64,000 nt of DNA from Streptomyces sp. RFCAC02 (GTDB taxonomy: Bacteria > Actinomycetota > Actinomycetes > Streptomycetales > Streptomycetaceae): the NCBI RefSeq assembly GCF_004193175.1, contig NZ_SAUH01000001.1, forward strand, positions 2,087,501 through 2,151,500. Reading direction: 5' to 3'. A program made the position numbers and the translations under genes. The notes below the pieces were generated by a model. The model ran no database searches and had not been told where the DNA came from. It was given only the letters and a program-made list of their open reading frames with translations. This document shows positions 61,772 to 64,000 of the stretch, piece after piece; within the stretch, counting starts at the first letter, position 1; every line of letters begins with the position of its first letter.

Positions 61772-64000
61772 GTGATACGGGGCGACGAGGAGCGCGCGCG
61801 GGGCACGGAGGAGCCGGCCGCCGAGCCGGTGCTCGGTGCCACCCGTCTGGGGGACGCACGGTCGGGGTCCGGGGAGCCGCCGGGGGCGCGCGGCGGGACC
61901 GCCCGCACGCCCCGCGCGTCCCGTACGCCGCCGGCCGGTCCGGTCGACGGCGACGAGCCGATCCTCGCCGCGCGGGTCCACCGCCCCGCCGACCTGCTGC
62001 GCATCCTGCTGGGGCTGGCCGGCATCGCGCTGGTCCTCGCGATCGCGACCTGGGCCATCAGCACGACCGAGGGCATCGAGCAGGACGTGGACGCCCGTGC
62101 CGAGCACGCGCCGTCCCTGCTGATCAGCGTGGCCGGGTTCGTCTCCAGCGTGGCGGTGCTCGCCGTGCCGGTGGCGTTCGCGATCGACCGGCTGGTGAAA
62201 CGTGACGGCCTGCGCATCGCGGACGGCGTGCTGGCCGCCGTCCTCGCGCACGGCGTGTCGCTGTCGTTCAGCCTGTGGGTGGCGCGCTTGTCGCCCGACT
62301 CCGTGCAGAACGCCCTCACCCGCGACGCGCCGGGCGGCGGCCTGACCGACCCGGTGCACGACTACCTGGCGCCCGTCATCGCGTACGCGACGGCGGTCGG
62401 GATGACGCACCGGCCGCGCTGGCGGCCCGCGATGTGGGCGGTGCTCGTCCTCGACGCGCTCGCCGTGCTGATCGCCGGGTACACGACGCCGTTCTCCGTC
62501 GTGGTGACCGTCCTCATCGGCTGGACCGTGGCCTACGCGACGCTGTACACCGTCGGCTCGCCGAACGTGCGGCCCACCGGGCAGCAGCTCCTCGCCGGGC
62601 TGCGGCACGTCGGGTTCAGACCGGTGAGCGCGCTGCGGGCCGAGGACCCGGCGCAGGCGGAGCGCCGCGCGCGCCGCGAACGCGGGGACGACGCCGAGCC
62701 GTCCCGCCGCTACGTCGTGACGCTGGAGGACGGCCCGCCGCTCGACGTCACGGTCGTGGACCGCGCGCAGCAGGCGCAGGGCTTCTTCTACCGGGCGTGG
62801 CGGCGCCTCGCGCTGCGCGGCATCACGCAGCGGCGCAGTCTGCCGACGCTGCGGCAGGTGCTGGAGCAGGAGGCGCTCCTCGCGTACGCCGCCATCGCCG
62901 CCGGGGCCAACGCGCCGAAGCTCATCGCCACCTCCGAGCTGGGTCCCGACGCGGTGATGCTCGTCTACGAGCACATCGGCGGGCGCGATCTCGACTCCCT
63001 GCCGGACGACGAGGTGACGGACGCGCTGATGGAGGCGGCGTGGCGGCAGGTGAAGGCCCTGCAGTCGCGGCGCATCGCGCACCGGCGCCTGGACGGCGGC
63101 TCCCTGATGGTGGACCGCGACGGCACCGTGTTCCTGACGGACCTGCGCGGTGGCGAGATCGCAGCGGGTGACCTGCTGCTGCGGATGGACGTCGCGCAGC
63201 TCCTGACGACCTTCGGTCTGCGCGCCGGGCCCGAACGCGCGGTCGCCTCGGCCGTGGCCGTCCTCGGCCCGGACGCGGTGGCCGACTGCCTGCCGCTGCT
63301 CCAGCCCATCGCCCTCACCCGCGGGACCCGCGCGACGCTGCGGCAGCTCGCCAGGGAGCGGTCGGGCCGTGAGCGCGCGGCCGTGCTGGACGCCACCCGC
63401 GCGTACCGCGAGGCGCGGGGCAGCCTTCCCGAGGACGCCGACCGGCGGACGGTGAAGGCGGCCAGGCAGGCCGAGAAGCAGGTCATGGAGGACGCACTCG
63501 AGAACGCCCGCGAGGAGGACCTGCTCGCGCTGATCCGGCAGCAGGTGCTGCTGGTGCGGCCCCAGGCGCCCATAGAGCCCGCGCGCGTCGAACGGATCCG
63601 GCCACGTACGCTCGTCAGCCTCATCGCGGCCGTGTTCGCCGCGTACTTCCTGAGCATCCAGCTCATCTCACCGGAGTTCCAGCGGGTCTGGGAGGACGCG
63701 AACTGGAGCTGGGTCCTCGTCGCCGCCGGGTTCTCCGCGCTGACCTACTGCGCCGCCGCGATGAGCCTGCTCGGGTTCGTGCCCGAGAAGGTGGCGTTCG
63801 GCCGGACCGTGGTCGCCCAGGTGGCGGGGTCGTTCGTGAAGCTGGTCGCGCCGGCGGCGATCGGCGGTGTCGCGCTCAACACGCGCTACCTCCAGCGCCA
63901 GGGCCTGCGTCCCGGGCACGCGGTGGCCAGCGTCGGCGCGTCGCAGCTCTTCGGCCTCGGCTGCCACATCGGGCTGCTCGCGGTGTTCGGCTACCTCACG
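61772..64000 (+). CDS. Kinase-like domain fused to a lysylphosphatidylglycerol-synthase-type flippase (3' truncated)
   Basis: The gene runs off the window end after 743 codons. A disordered N-terminus of about 75 residues is followed by hydrophobic helices (LLRILLGLAGIALVLAIATW and others to about residue 260). A cytosolic region then resembles a protein kinase: HIGGRDLDSLPDDEVTDALM, then RRIAHRRLDGGSLMVDRDGT and VFLTDLRGG. The catalytic loop HRRLDGGS departs from HxDxxxxN, so it may be a pseudokinase. A flippase-like domain (UPF0104) follows, with VSLIAAVFAAYFLSIQLI and VKLVAPAAIGGVALNTRYLQ. GTG 61772 with GGGGAAG upstream. Divergent from ATL. Confidence 0.8.
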   Translation, partial: MIRGDEERARGTEEPAAEPVLGATRLGDARSGSGEPPGARGGTARTPRASRTPPAGPVDGDEPILAARVHRPADLLRILLGLAGIALVLAIATWAISTTEGIEQDVDARAEHAPSLLISVAGFVSSVAVLAVPVAFAIDRLVKRDGLRIADGVLAAVLAHGVSLSFSLWVARLSPDSVQNALTRDAPGGGLTDPVHDYLAPVIAYATAVGMTHRPRWRPAMWAVLVLDALAVLIAGYTTPFSVVVTVLIGWTVAYATLYTVGSPNVRPTGQQLLAGLRHVGFRPVSALRAEDPAQAERRARRERGDDAEPSRRYVVTLEDGPPLDVTVVDRAQQAQGFFYRAWRRLALRGITQRRSLPTLRQVLEQEALLAYAAIAAGANAPKLIATSELGPDAVMLVYEHIGGRDLDSLPDDEVTDALMEAAWRQVKALQSRRIAHRRLDGGSLMVDRDGTVFLTDLRGGEIAAGDLLLRMDVAQLLTTFGLRAGPERAVASAVAVLGPDAVADCLPLLQPIALTRGTRATLRQLARERSGRERAAVLDATRAYREARGSLPEDADRRTVKAARQAEKQVMEDALENAREEDLLALIRQQVLLVRPQAPIEPARVERIRPRTLVSLIAAVFAAYFLSIQLISPEFQRVWEDANWSWVLVAAGFSALTYCAAAMSLLGFVPEKVAFGRTVVAQVAGSFVKLVAPAAIGGVALNTRYLQRQGLRPGHAVASVGASQLFGLGCHIGLLAVFGYLT

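Noticed and set aside
57750-61775. Plus-strand frame of 1341 codons opposite adnA
   Set aside because: It is a mirror of the helicase reading frame; no domain and no RBS.

Overview
The window is very GC-rich, with strong third-position GC bias, frequent GTG starts, TAGGGT/TAGGAT-type promoters and long GC-rich hairpin terminators. Together with an AdpA orthologue carrying an in-frame TTA codon, a WblC/WhiB7 regulator, mycoredoxin and AdnA/AdnB helicase-nucleases, this points to a chromosomal segment of Streptomyces or a close relative. It reads as core-genome housekeeping DNA. I see no integrase, transposase, prophage module, CRISPR array or biosynthetic gene cluster.

Layout. 0-4.6 kb: tail of a RelE/ParE-like gene, a holin-family/DUF3618 pair, an LtrA-like membrane protein, a phosphatase-like protein, and a two-gene nucleotidyltransferase cassette that is the best candidate here for an undescribed system. 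4.6-8.7 kb: thioesterase II, initiator tRNA, the divergent catR-catA peroxide-response pair, and hisN. 8.9-13.3 kb: a decayed HTH gene, a serine beta-lactamase-fold hydrolase, and a leftward M50 peptidase-aroA-rsgA run. 13.5-20 kb: DUF2637 membrane protein, tRNA-His, orn, adpA with its long upstream region, a universal stress protein, and a conserved small gene with glmS. 20-24.5 kb: SDR/LysR divergent pair, two lipoprotein genes, and a frameshifted WXG100-like gene. 24.5-30.9 kb: leucine/branched-chain acyl-CoA catabolism (acdH, HMG-CoA lyase, acyl-CoA carboxylase alpha and beta) with a divergent TetR regulator. 30.9-45 kb: a Sel1-repeat protein, a giant UPF0182 membrane protein, a PDZ/Lon-like protease, moaE, an NAD-dependent epimerase, a DUF2342 protein, NUDIX, and a TerD/AIM24 operon. 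45-49 kb: YgjP-like metallopeptidase, orphan E1-like ThiF protein and ABC1 kinase. 49-64 kb: wblC with its attenuator leader, uvrD2, mycoredoxin, nudC, adnB (frameshifted), a sensor-domain membrane protein, adnA, an alkyltransferase-like protein, and the start of a kinase-like/flippase fusion.

Functional themes. There is oxidative and translational stress control (catR/catA, mycoredoxin, wblC, usp). There is DNA repair and recombination (uvrD2, adnA/adnB, ATL). Developmental control is represented by adpA through its bldA-dependent TTA codon, and branched-chain amino-acid catabolism sits under a TetR repressor. Two genes, the WXG100-like gene and adnB, are each interrupted by an apparent single-base loss in a GC-rich run. 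These may be real mutations or consensus errors. From memory, adpA, wblC and aroA lie in two distant regions of the S. coelicolor chromosome, so this order may reflect a rearrangement.
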